Shown: in pieces, positions 48,909 through 60,427 of the stretch
Numbering within the stretch: the first letter of the stretch is position 1
Layout: each line of letters opens with the position of its first letter
Assembly (NCBI GenBank): GCA_947683625.1
Contig: CANTUR010000154.1
Location: 930,001 to 994,000, forward strand
DNA: 64,000 nucleotides
Reading direction: 5' to 3'
Origin: Mallotus nudiflorus
Lineage: Eukaryota > Streptophyta > Magnoliopsida > Malpighiales > Euphorbiaceae
Made by a program: the position numbers and the translations under genes
Notes under the pieces: model-generated
Told to the model about the DNA's origin: nothing
Databases searched by the model: none
What the model saw: the letters and a program-made list of their open reading frames with translations, nothing else

Positions 48909-50352
48909 AGTAGGCTACTTACCATGTCCTTCTAAAAATGTCAATTCATTCGTCTCCCCCAAAAATCATAATCAGATGGTATATGCACTTGCTTACCTAG
49001 CATCAGTATAGGAAGGACCATCTAAAATGCCCATAAATCCTCTGATTCTACTTAGATTGGGATAGCCTTGTCATAAAATTATAGAATAGCAAAGATTGAA
49101 ATAGCTAAAAAGCCCTAGTTCTACAACATCCAGAGATATATGAAGGAATGAGCCTATCTTGATCAAGTAGATAAAAGAAAAAAAGTAGTCATTCGATGAC
49201 TAGTATCAAAATTCACATCACACCAGGGCGTGTTATACAAGAGAACCTTAGATGGTTTATAACTACAATATCTAGATGAAATTAGGGTTGCAAGAGCAAT
49301 AGAAGAAGTACACGAGGGTGTTTTTGGTCCACACATGAATGGAGCAATCCTGGCTAAGAAGTTAATCAGACAAGGGTTCTTTTGAATGACGATAATGGAA
49401 GACTACATCAAATTTGTAAAAAAATGCCACAAGTGTCACATCCATGAGAATGTTAGCCACCTTCCCCTAATAGAACTACACTACATCTCCTCTCTATAGC
49501 CTTTCTTAATATGGTGACTAGACATAATTGGGGAAATCCACCCAATAGCCTAAAATGGACACAGATTCATCCTAATAGAAGTGGACTACTTTACAAAATG
49601 GGGTCTAAGCATAATCATTCCTAAGGATAAAAGCCAAGAAAGTGGCTAAGTTCATCAAAAGGAAACTGTTATATCAATATGGGATCCCTCATTACATCAC
49701 CTCTGACAACAATGTCCAATTCCAAGGGAAAATTAGAGAGCTACTAAGGAGTTAGAATGTGGAACATTATAAATGTTCTTCTTACTGACCAAAAGCAAAT
49801 GGGACCATCAAAGTTGCAAATAAGAACATTAAAAAGATCTTGTCAAAGATGACTCAAACTTACCGAGATTGGGCAAAATGATTGCCACACACGTTATAAG
49901 GGTATCGAACAACAATCAAAACTTCAACAGGAGCAATTCCTTTCTCACTAGTGTATGGATCAGAAGAAATTTTCCAATCAAAATAGAGATCAAGTCTCTT
50001 TAGGTAGCAATTGAATCTAAATTTCCATAAGTACAATAGGCTTGACAAAGGCATGACAATCTCACTCTCTTAGACAGCCAATGGCTTAAGGCTCTATACC
50101 ACACACAGTTGTATTAAGCTCGACTAGCTAAGACCTTTATAGAAGAGTAAAACACAAGAGTGTGAAAAGTAGGAGATTGGGTGCTAAAGCAAGCAAGATA
50201 GAATGTTCCAAACCCTAGAGGGAAATTCAAACTGAACTGGGAAGGCCCATACCTAGTCAAATATGTCTTATAAAAAGGAGTAGTCAAACTGATGGATTCT
50301 GAAGGCAACGAATTCTCTGAGCCTGTCAATACAAACTACCTAAAGAAGTACT
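48909..50352 (+). pseudogene. Ty3 Gypsy polyprotein fragment (integrase) between the duplicates
   Basis: Plus-strand text: AIEEVHEGVFGPHMNGAILA, KKLIRQGFF, CHKCHIHENVSHLPL, HRFILIEVDYFTKW, then LLYQYGIPHYITSDNNVQFQ-like sequence and finally KFKLNWEGPYLVKYVL and FSEPVNTNYLKKY. This is the HHCC finger, core and C-terminus of a Tat or Athila-type integrase, with many stops. It is unrelated to the Copia element around it and has no LTR. Confidence 0.8.
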
Positions 50353-52976
50353 CAAATATGCAAGGGACATTCTCAAGAAGTTTGGAATGGATGGAGCTAA
50401 ATCAAGCAAAACTCCAATGAGCACCACAACCAAACTCAACAAGGATGAGAATGGCAACATGGTTGATAAAAAGCGGTTTAGAGGTATGATTGGATCCCTT
50501 ATTTATTTAACTGCTAGTAGACTCGATATTATGTTTGCTACTTGCTTGTGTGCTATATTTCAATCAAGTTCTAGAGAGTCTCATTTAAATGCTATCAAAA
50601 GAATTTTTAAATATCATTATGGTACATTGCATTTAGGACTTTGGTATCCCAGGAGTTCTTCCTTTGACTTAATTAGTTATTCTGATGCTAATTTTGCCAG
50701 TAGCCTACTAGATAGAAAAAACACTTCCGGAACTTGTTAAATTTTAGGAAATTGCTTAGTTTCTTATTAGAAACAAGTTTCTATTGCCTTGTCCACCACT
50801 GAAGCAGAATATGTGGTGGCTAGTTGTTGTTGCACCTAAGTTCTATGGCAAAAACAACAACTTTTGGACTATGGCATTGATATTAATCACATTCCAATTA
50901 AGTGTGATAATACAAGTGTTATAAACCTTAGTAAGAATCCTATTCAGCATTCTAGAACTAAGTATATTGATATTAAATATCATTTCTTGCGTGATCATGT
51001 GCAAAATGGTGATATTTTTCTTAATTTTGTTGATACTAATGATCAATTAGCAGACATCTTTACCAAGTCTCTTTGTGAGGAAAGATTGAATTTCATTAAG
51101 TATGAACTTGGTATGATTAATGGCTCAAGCTTGTTTTAATCACTTGCTAAATTGATGAATTGATGTTTGGATTCTTATGTGATTATGTTTTTTAGAAAAA
51201 ATATTTTCAGCATTATGTATATATTTTGTTTTAGAAGTATTTGCTTTAGAAAAATTTACTTCATATACATGATATATTGTATTTCCCATTTGCATGATCT
51301 TTGTACTAATTTTATTTGATTTGGATCTATATGGATTCATTCAATTTTTTTTCAAAAGCCCTCCTATTTTGTAAATTAATAATTAATTATTGAGTTAAAT
51401 TCAATTAATTAATTATTTTAATTTTGCATAAATATTCCTCCTCCTCAACAATTTTTTTTTGTGTATTTTCATGATAGTTTATGTTTGGTTTATTTTCAAT
51501 ATACTTTATGTATCAAAGTTTTGAGCTGTTAGTCTATTGTTTAATTCATTTTATGTCAGTTTCTGTTTATTTTATTTTCAGTATACTTTTCGTATATAAG
51601 TTTTAAGATGTTAAGTGTGTTTTTTTGTGATTTTATGTTCGGTTTATTTTCCAGATATTTTTTGGATATAAACCTTGAGCTGTAAGGATTTTTTTTTTCT
51701 AAATTCATGCTTTAATTTTTTACATATTTGCAAAATTTTCTCTTTGATTTATTTATTTATGTCAAAAATATTTGTTTTAACTATCATTTATTTTAATTGT
51801 ATAATTAATTTTATGGTCAATGACTTATTTGTTAGCTTTTTGGACTTAATTGCAACAAATTTGAAAGTACAAGGATCAATCTGTAATTTTCATCATGAGC
51901 CATTGAGCTCGTGACCATTGCGGTCTGAGCATCCAAAATCGCTCACGAGCTGGGTCACGAGCAGACCGCTCGTGAGCAGAGGTTCTAAAAGAACCAGTAC
52001 CGCTCGTGACCAGTGGTCTGGTTGCCCACTCCTCAAATTTTTACCAAATTTTCTTTATTTTTTTTTCTTTCTTTCAACGGTAACCTGCATTTTTTTAATT
52101 TTTTTGAATTCTTTATATTAGTTTTTGTGTATAAATACCCCTCAATCCCCTTTCACTTTTAATCAATTACATTTTCAATTAAACTTCTTCAAAATTCTTT
52201 CAAACTCTTTCTTATTTTAATGCAATTTTATTTGCATTTTGACAAGGGGGGAGAAAATTTTTGAGTTTGTTTAATTTTTGTGTTTTCTTAGAAATTATTT
52301 TTATCTTTGATAATGCATGGATATTTTTAAGATTTAGTCTATCTTTGCATTTTGACAAAGGAGGAAAAATAATTGAGTTTGCATGTGTACTTAGTTAATT
52401 TCTTCTAAGGAAGAGAAATTTTTTTTTTTTCAAAGATATGTTTATGTAAGTGACATAACTATGTGATAGTGTGTCCTTAATATCAATTTTTTAAATACAT
52501 TGATATAGGGGGAGAAAATTGTTTGAATTTATTTCACATAATTCTTTTTCTCATGCATAATAACAATGTAAGTATGGCTAGTTTTGTCCTTGTGATAAAA
52601 AGTCTTGTTTTGCTTACTTTGTTTATATATGACATGAATTTTTTTTTATGCATAACTATTAATTATGCTTATTCATGCAAAATTCATATTCATGTATAAA
52701 TTCTTCTTGGGAATGGTTTTTATCTTTTAAAATGACATGAATTTCATAAAGATTTTGAATATCTTTGCTTGCATTGTTTTGGTTCTTGATCTTTTATTCT
52801 CTCTAGTATTTTTAGCTCCCTTAGGTCTATTTCCCCTTATATCTCTCTCTTTTCTTTTTGTCTTTGACAAAGGGGGAGAAGAAGCTATGTGCTTAGGGAA
52901 TAAATAATTGTGTTTAAGATATGCTAAGTACCACATGATTATGTATGATTGAATAGCTAAACTCTACATGATCATG
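50353..52976 (+). repeat. Internal duplication, copy 2 (2624 bp)
   Basis: Second copy of 46288-48908. It includes RNase H text at 50387-51139 (with KSLCEER in place of KPLCEER) and the same non-coding region, with PPT-like motifs at 52244, 52355, 52507 and 52870 and the palindrome cluster at 51895-52025. It is followed by the original 3' tail of the element. Confidence 0.9.
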
Positions 52977-53460
52977 TGATGGTTAAATATAGCATACATA
53001 CTATTTTTGTGATGCATTATGTTTGAAATTATCTCCTTCATGTTGTCTAAACATTTTTTAATCATGTTATCGTCATTTGTTATGTTAGGTCATGTTGTTT
53101 GATAACTTGTTATGTTGTTTTTATTTTTGACAAGAAGGATAATAAAATCTATTTATATTTCTTATCATGTCCAATAAGGAGGAGAAATAAAGAAATATAT
53201 TTTTGTTAAAGGAATATATTTGTTAAACCCTTATACATGCTATGATAATTCATTTATTTATATGCTCTAATACATGATAAATATTGAATTTATGCACATG
53301 TTAAGGGGGAGCAAAATATTTTCTCTTTTTGCATCTATTTAATTTGAAAGGGGGAGCTATTTTATTTAATATGTTTATACATGTTATTTATTTTTTACAC
53401 ACACACATATATTATTTATCATCTTTTCAAATTGGTTGTCAAAGTCAAAAAGGGGGAGAT
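52977..53460 (+). other. Sirevirus 3' tail with further PPT-like motifs and the PPT
   Basis: Contains TAAGGGGGAGCAAAA at 53302, AAAGGGGGAGCT at 53347 and the true polypurine tract AAAAAGGGGGAGA at 53447-53459, which abuts the 3' LTR. Confidence 0.75.
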
Positions 53461-54790
53461 TGTTGACCATTTGCATGATCAAACCCCTAATATTGGACTT
53501 TGACAAACAATTTTTATACTAATAATTTCAATTAAGTATGTAGGGAATTATATACCAAACATATACCAGGCATATACACTTTTGGGTGAATAGTGACTTT
53601 TCGGGCTGATTGAACCTTTGAGATTGAAGAAGACTTTTGACTTATTTAGAGCTCTTAAATGAGAAAATGAGCTTCTTAACTTTTTAAGTATACATCTTAA
53701 TCTTTCCAAATTGTGCTTGCTCATAAAAATCCAAGTTCATTTGGGTATGCAAATCTTTAGTCAAAGTCAGCATATGCAGCTTGCATTTCAGTTTGCATAG
53801 CTCTTGGTAATTCAGAAATATCTTAAGCTACAGATGTAAAAATGAGGTGATTCAAATTTTTATAGAAATATAAGACAATTATTTACAACTTTCATGAAGA
53901 ATATTTTAGCTGAATCGATCGTCTTCAGTCCCGTTCATGATCATCTTTCAAAGTGGTCATGAGCAGTCCGTCAATGGAGCATTTGGAGCACATTTTTTCC
54001 AAAAGATGGCAGTGCTCCTCACGAGCTGGTGGATCATGATCTGCTCATGAGTAGACCTCTAAAAAAATTCCAACGGGAATTTTTGAATATAACAGCTATA
54101 ATTTCAACCCTCACGAACATTGTTCACTCGTGAGGCACTCGTGAGCAGCCCTTGAGCTGCCATAAGTTCAAGAATTGATTCAAAATCAATTCTAAATGTT
54201 GGAGACATGATTGATACATCCAAAAACTATATTTTTGAGTTTTTTTATATATAAACACAACTTAGAATTCAATTGAAAGGTGAAGAAAATTTGTGCATTA
54301 TTCATCATTTTCTTAAACATTCAATTGAGCTCTAAAACATTTTTTTTTTAAATTCTTTGTATATAACTCTTATGAGAGTTGGTGAGTGATTAGAATAGAC
54401 ATTCTTATTCTTCTATCTTCTGAGTTTAGAAAACGGGAAATGAGATTCTATTCTAAAGGAATTAGTTTAAGTGTTTAGCCATTAAAACACTTTGGAATTT
54501 GATTTTTGAGTGAGCCTTGAAAACTCAAGATTGTAAGGTTGTAAGAGTGAGACATAAAACTCTTGTGTATTTTCAATCTTGTTAATAAAATTGTAGGTGA
54601 TTAAAAAATCCTAACTTAGGGATAAGTTAGGTGGAGACGTAGGATTATTTATGAATCCAAACTCCTTAAATATTTGTGTTCTTCATTCTTCCTTCTCTAC
54701 TCTTATTCACTTCTTATAAATAATTCCTTTAATTTTCCAATTTTGTTCGATAGTCCTATTCACCCCCCCCCCCCCTCTAGGACTCTTTCA
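53461..54790 (+). repeat. 3' LTR of the Sirevirus (1330 bp)
   Basis: It starts TGTTGACCATTTGC after the polypurine tract and ends GACTCTTTCA, followed by the TSD GATAA. It has the same palindrome cluster and a C run as the 5' LTR. Confidence 0.95.
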
Positions 54791-54795
54791 GATAA

Positions 54796-55104
54796 TAATA
54801 AAATAAATCATATCCATGAAATAATTCAATAATAAAAATAATACTAAAAATTAAGTAAATCATCAAATAATATAGTACTTAAAATAATATCATTAAAATA
54901 ATACTTTCAAAATAACAATAATGATATAAACCGTGATATGAATATATTAACTTCTAAGTACAAATTTATATAAAATAACTGCTTTAACATAAAAATAATA
55001 ATTAATAATCACAAATAATAGAATATTTAAATGTAACTTTTGAATTTATTAATACTGCATATCTCACTATATATTAAAATAATTTAAAAACTAGGGTTAT
55101 TACA
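54796..55104 (-). repeat. U3 end of the host chromovirus-type LTR
   Basis: The minus strand starts TGTAATAACCCTAG and continues GATATGCAGTATTAATAAA, clearly related to the starts at 31154 and 1796. It was continuous with 40663 before the Sirevirus inserted. Confidence 0.7.
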
Positions 55105-55688
55105 AAAGGGCCAATAGATATCTTACTCAGATTAAATGAGGTATAAATTCCTTCTTAATCACTCACATTCCTCACATAACTCATTTTATATCCAACAACA
55201 ATCTATTTAATCATCTTGTTAAAGACAATGTTAGATTGTGTCAAAATATATAATAGTTATGTTGAAATCCATGATTATTTCAAGGTCAAAGGACTAAATC
55301 AATATTATTATAATGAGAATTACTTATGATAATTATCTATTTAGTATTCTCATAATGGGTCAATCCAATACATTATTTCCCAAATAAGTACTATGAGTTG
55401 ACTTAATATCTCATAAGCATGATCAATAAAACATAATCATCAATCAACATCATACTAGTCATAACATATTGTTATGACTAGGGATAATTTGAATAGAACT
55501 CATATTTAATCTAAAGTTTTTACTATTAAGTCACATACTTGATGACCTTAGTAAGAATTGATTATTCAAGTAATTATCATAACACAAAATGATAATGAAA
55601 AATGCCCCTTTATTAAATAAAATGATAAAGTTAAAACATAGTCATACATGATTGACTTAGTGCATATGACTAGCACTAGGCTATAACA
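55105..55688 (-). repeat. LTR-like repeat, right part of the split copy
   Basis: The minus strand starts TGTTATAGCCTAGTGC at 55688 and runs to CTATTGGCCCTTT at 55105. With 34780-35727 it makes an LTR-like unit of about 1.5 kb. No matching TSD was found for it. Confidence 0.55.
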
Positions 55689-56111
55689 AAAAAGTGAAAA
55701 GTCAAATCTTAAAGCTCGAGCACCATATTTAGCTATAGATGTGCATCGATCAAATGTGGATGAGTTGAATTTAATTTTATTCTTTTCAAAAAATAAAATA
55801 AAATAGAATCAAAATTTTAAAAATAAGTACGATGACCCACAACCTCATTGTAAAAAACTTAATGCGTCATCACTAAGGTCTCTTAAGAAGAAAAAACAAA
55901 GCTTTGTATTTTCTCCTTGTGTTCAAGTCATTGTGGTTTCTCCCTTTAAGGGGTGTAGCTGGTCTTTGGACTAGCAATCGCCCCCTCATAATTTCTCTTT
56001 TTTAGCTTTTGTGTAGTTTTTTTCAAATCCATATATATCAGTAGTAGATCTATAATTATGTTTAAAGTATTTTTTATGTTGATGTGGATTATATACAACT
56101 AGTTCTTTAAT

Positions 56112-56197
56112 TCTCTCTCAACAACAACAACGGAGGAGGAGGAAAAGAGAGAGATCTCTCTCAACAACAACAACGGAGGAGGAGGAAAAGAGAGAGA
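56112..56197. repeat. 43-bp perfect tandem duplication
   Basis: Two adjacent units, each TCTCTCTCAACAACAACAAC followed by GGAGGAGGAGGAAAAGAGAG and AGA. The units appear identical, so the duplication is recent or maintained. Confidence 0.9.
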
Positions 56198-56464
56198 TCT
56201 TCACTCATCATCACCATCATGGTTTGGGTCCAATATCCAGTGCTTGTTATTTAATAAGAGGGAAAGATTAGCTCGATGATCATACATCAACTAGAATCAA
56301 TGATTTTGGTTGATACTTGGAAAGAAAAGCAAAAACAAGCTTAGGTATGTTATGTTCTTCAACATAAATCTGCCATGACTGTCTATGTGAGCTGTTTCTC
56401 ATTCAATCTTTAACAAATTAAAGATTATTGTCTTTCTAGGGTTGGAAGATTGAAATTGCTTATT

Positions 56465-56518
56465 GGGCTGAATTACCTATGTTAATACTATGGGCTGAAT
56501 TACCTGTGTTAATACTAT
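56465..56518. repeat. 27-bp tandem duplication
   Basis: GGGCTGAATTACCTATGTTA with ATACTAT is repeated with one change (CTATG to CTGTG). Confidence 0.85.
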
Positions 56519-57039
56519 GGGCTTCAAAATCTGTATTATCAACTTTCCAATTATTTGATTGGATGTCTTTGCAACACTTTCTTACGGCAGCACTACTCCT
56601 AAATGCCAATATTGGATTAGCTACAATCGATTAAGGCCGTTCCAATTGAAAATTTAGAAACAAATAAAAATAATAATCAAATTGACTTAATTCAATCCGA
56701 TTTAATTCAGATTTTTTCGCACGAGTGGATTTTTCTTACCCATATATACAACATGCATAAATTTCACATGATCTCCATTAATGTCAAAAGACAATAAGGA
56801 CAAATCATTGGAAAATTATACCCTACACTCTATTTGACCTAAATTTTTTTAAAATATGGTGCGCTTCTTTTTTTTCACGCTTAAATCTCCACTTTTCTTC
56901 TTTACTTTTTTCCTTTTTTTCTTTTTTACAGTTTTTGGTTGTTCTCATTCAAAAGGGAATGAAGAAGAAGTAGACAACAAACTCATACATGTTGGTTCTT
57001 TCCTTTCATTTTTTTTGTTGCTTTTAAAGCTAAATCTCT

Positions 57040-57042
57040 ATC

Positions 57043-57084
<42 letters not shown>

Positions 57085-57098
57085 TGTGTGTGTGTGTG
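57040..57098. repeat. (TC)n and (GT)n microsatellite
   Basis: A run of CT or TC units followed by GTGTGTGTGTG. It gives rise to a false serine-leucine ORF. Confidence 0.9.
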
Positions 57099-59240
57099 CT
57101 AAAAGAACTGAAGAATAAGCAAATACATAAATCTAAAACCACATTGAATATCACCCAATACCGTTAATGATGAAAAATTGAGACATTGAGACGATAATGA
57201 TAACAACAATGATGATAAATTTTTTTTAGAAAACAAACTAAAAAAGAAAAAGATGATGATGTCGAAGAAGAAAGCAGAGCAAAAAAATTTTCAATTTTAA
57301 ATGATGAGTTTCAAATGAAGAAGAAGAAGACGACGATGAAAAAGAAAATGGTGAGTTTTTGTAAGAATTTGTCAAAACAACCACAAAAACCATTATAAAA
57401 CAAGCTAATAAAATTGAAAAAAGAACTAACCAAAAAAACATAAATAACTGCCAAAAAACCAGAAAAAATATAGATCAAATTGTTACATCGAATAGTCCTT
57501 CCTTTTGTTTTTTTGACAGTCAAGTAAAAAATTTTGATCAAGTTGAAAATAATGAAAAGACAGTTAGGTGAAAAAAATGTAGATCAAATTGAAAATAATA
57601 AAAGGAAAACTTATGAGTACCCTTGATATAACCACTACGTAAATACAAAAGCTATAATACTTCTTTTCTTATAATCTTACTTCTTCACTTCCTTCTTTTC
57701 TTCTTCTCCTTATTAAACACATAAACATTAGTGACTGTTTCAAAATATCAAGCGTATTGAATATCATAAAAAAATATTGGCTATAAATATTTACAAAAGA
57801 CTATCAAACCAATAATTTACATCTACCAGTAAACTAATAAACATACAAAAACTTGGAGTTTCATCTTGACATATGACAAAATATTCTACCAAGCCAAAAA
57901 AATTGTATCAAATCAATGTTTTATAGTCACTAATCAAATAACTCCTTTTAACTTATTCTCTCTCTTAAGATATTTCTCTTCCTTCTCTCATAAAACCTGC
58001 TTTATAGTTAGTGATTTTTGAGAGGTGGTTTGGTTTTGCTCCTTTTTAGCTAAAATCACCTCATTTAATCTTTTTTTCCTTATATCTTTTTTTATAAATA
58101 AGTTTTATTTTATAAATCTATATTATTTTGGGTTGTTAGCGTCTTCATCAAGGATTTGTTGTGCTATGGATTAAAGAGAAGTTTGAAGACACCAAGGAGT
58201 AAAGAGCAAGAGGACTATTAATTTTTAGCCTTTTGATGTTAGGATCTTCAGCTTTATTTTGTTTAGATCTATATCTTTTTCTTTCTTATTTTTTTAACTT
58301 TTATTCTTGTTATGATTTTTACTTCTACTCTTAGAAATATGTAGAGGTAAATTATTGACAACCATGATGTTTAGAAGTTGATCATGTCTTCTTTTTTTCT
58401 CTACATAGTTTCTGCAATCCAGCTCCTACTGTGTTTACATCTATATATTTGAAGTTAAAATTGTCAAAAAAAAAAATTAATGCTTTATAGCCATCAAGAA
58501 AATTCTAAGACAATGCAAAATCATCTTGATCATTGTCTTGCAAATATGATTATGATATTGCTTCCTTGACTTTTATTGACAAATGCAGTTCAAACAGTGC
58601 TCCAACTTGTTCCTTTACCACCTCCTATGTATACTGTTTAGAGAAATTAATGTTGCAACCTCAGTAGCTTGTGCAGGTGGTGTTCCATCATCAGAACTCA
58701 TCCTTTTTGTATCCTTACTTATTGCAATCTAATTTAAAAACCTATTTAAAATTGCATTATGAACTGAATTTCCAATTAATATGTATTTAAATAGAGGAAG
58801 AGAACTCCAATTTCCCAGATATAAAAAAAAAAATCAGATTTACACAATTAAATATAAAAATTCTGTCAAATAAAAAGTAATTAAATGATAACTTTTTTTT
58901 AATGACATTTTAAAATGCAAGCAGTCGTCAAATTAAAAAAGAGAGAACTACCTCTTATTGTATCATCTATCAAAACTTAAGTCCCATGATCTTTCTAAAA
59001 AAATATATACAAATTCTAATTTTAATTTATTTAACCAAAATATAAAAATAATTAAATATATTTTTAAAATGTAAGGATTAGCAATTTACCCTTACTATTA
59101 TTACTGCGGCTGCTGCTACATATTGGCGATGCACAAAATGCCCCACAATCGCCAGGTCCATCAGAAAATTTTAACAAGTTGTTTCATATACAGTAGCTGT
59201 TAAACAATGGGGTAACAATATACGTACATATAGGTATATT

Positions 59241-60427
59241 TCATTTTGATGCAAAAATGGCTTCTAAATCTTTGTATAATCGGCTTGGTTTCAACTTGAT
59301 TTCTGATGAATTATTGTTAGATGATTCACCACTGCTTTTGGTTGCCCGGAATCCACTCCATTTACTGCGGCTTGTTGAAGGGCCAGCTGGAGGAGTAGTT
59401 CCACTTTTCTCTGCAGTAAAGCTCGCCTTTGCTATTTCTCTTAGCTGTTTCGGCCATGGTTTATCAGGAGTACTGGTGCTTCCTGAGCTTTTATTTCTAT
59501 CAGCAGAAGAACCAGTCTCGCCCCCAGTTTCTCTATCTTGCTGTTGATTCCTTGGCAGTCTGCATTGGAGGTTTCCGCCCATTTTCTGTGGAGTGAACAA
59601 CAATACAAATCCAATCGATGCAGCTTTTAAACCTGTTGAGAAGGAATTCTCTGCAGGGTCCAGCCGCTTTGTCTGTTTATACAAAGCATACCATTCATTG
59701 ATCATCAGCGCCAAGAAACCAATCAGAAAGAGCACAATCATGAGTACTCCAACTCTAGTTTCATCCCTGGTTGCTAGATCCTTTTCCAAGAGCACAAAAC
59801 AAGCAGCAAACACACCAACTTGCATGGACAGAGCGATGATTTCAACCAGTTGGACTTTTTTCTTGATAAAAGGCTTCTTAAGCACAAGGAAAAAAAGCTG
59901 AAAGGAAGTGACGCACAATAAGATAATTGATGGAGTCTTGGAGGACCAGTTATCTAAATAGGCACCAGCAACAATGCCTAAAGAAACTCTTCTGACCGTT
60001 TCAAGCAATGTGTAGTATATTCTAAGTATTCCAAACAGTTTCTGAATACATGGTGCTTCAGCATCTTCTGTTTCATCATCAGATGCAATGATCTGATCCC
60101 TTCGCTTGCTTGCTGTCCCTACAGAAATCTGTGAGAGCATGTACTTAGGTGGGCCTCTCAGATCTTCAAATAAAGCGCCGAACATGGTTAGATAGATGCA
60201 GTTAATTTGGGTTTTCCATGTCCACTGGCCTCTTTTACCAGGACCTAAAGATACTCTGATGATTTCTTGATACCAGTGAAATGTCTGGCCTTCCTGGTGG
60301 ACTTCCTTGTACTGAAGTAGCTTCCCAAGTGTGATTCCTAGGGAGAGGAACATGAACAAGGCCAAAACCAAAAATCCCACAACACCTAACAGCAAAATGC
60401 CAACGACAAGGCCCGATGAAGTTCCAC
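59241..60427 (-). CDS. Terminal exon: membrane-rich C-terminus and tail
   Basis: A single 1187-bp exon after acceptor TTGTTGAAG. It begins GTSSGLVVGILLLGVVGF, has conserved-looking text HWYQEIIRVSLGPGKRGQW, FEDLRGPPKYMLSQI and RIYYTLLETVRRVSLGIVAG, and further hydrophobic stretches (PSIILLCVTSFQLFFLVL, LVEIIALSMQVGVFAACFVL, VGVLMIVLFLIGFLALMI). The last 110 residues are polar (SSADRNKSSGSTSTPDKPWP) and end RLYKDLEAIFASK. This exon has no counterpart in the decayed copy at 4231-7521. Confidence 0.85.

Larger units (their letters stand above)
40664..54790 (+). mobile_element. Sirevirus-type Copia retrotransposon (14.1 kb)
   Basis: LTRs 40664-42005 and 53461-54790 with a perfect TSD GATAA (40659-40663 and 54791-54795). 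Internal order is PBS, gag, protease, integrase, RT, RNase H (Copia order), then a very long non-coding 3' region with repeated GGGGGAGA motifs, as described for Sireviruses. Length is inflated by a 2.6 kb internal duplication around a 1.4 kb Gypsy fragment. Stops in all domains and a deletion over the RT active site make it non-functional. Confidence 0.92.
35728..55104 (-). mobile_element. Composite 19.4 kb insertion bounded by AAAGG
   Basis: The left edge starts TGTCACGACCC at 35728 after AAAGG (35723-35727). The right edge ends GGGTTATTACA at 55104 before AAAGG (55105-55109). The outer flanks belong to one LTR-like repeat. The right terminus (54796-55104) is homologous to the first bases of the LTR at 31154. 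The simplest reading is a long LTR inserted once and later enlarged by a pararetrovirus fragment and a Sirevirus. The part 40269-40663, which itself begins TGTCACGAC, does not fit perfectly. Confidence 0.6.
55689..59240. other. Intergenic region with simple repeats
   Basis: No gene recognised. It holds a 43-bp tandem duplication (56112-56197), a 27-bp tandem duplication (56465-56518), a (TC)n tract running into (GT)n (57040-57098) and T-rich or A-rich low-complexity stretches that create spurious ORFs. The last 100-200 bases probably include the 3' UTR of the gene to the right; no polyadenylation site could be fixed. Confidence 0.5.

Noticed and set aside
47075..53460. Envelope-like ORF in the Sirevirus 3' region
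   Set aside because: All frames are short and A/T-driven; no membrane or coiled-coil protein of useful length is present.
55105..55260. Possible continuation of the pararetrovirus second ORF after the Sirevirus block
   Set aside because: The joined text is open for only a few codons, and the sequence fits better as the right half of the LTR-like repeat at 34780-35727, with AAAGG at both junctions.
56856..57167. Phe/Ser-rich ORF
   Set aside because: Made of T-rich and (TC)n simple sequence; no family-like text or splice context.
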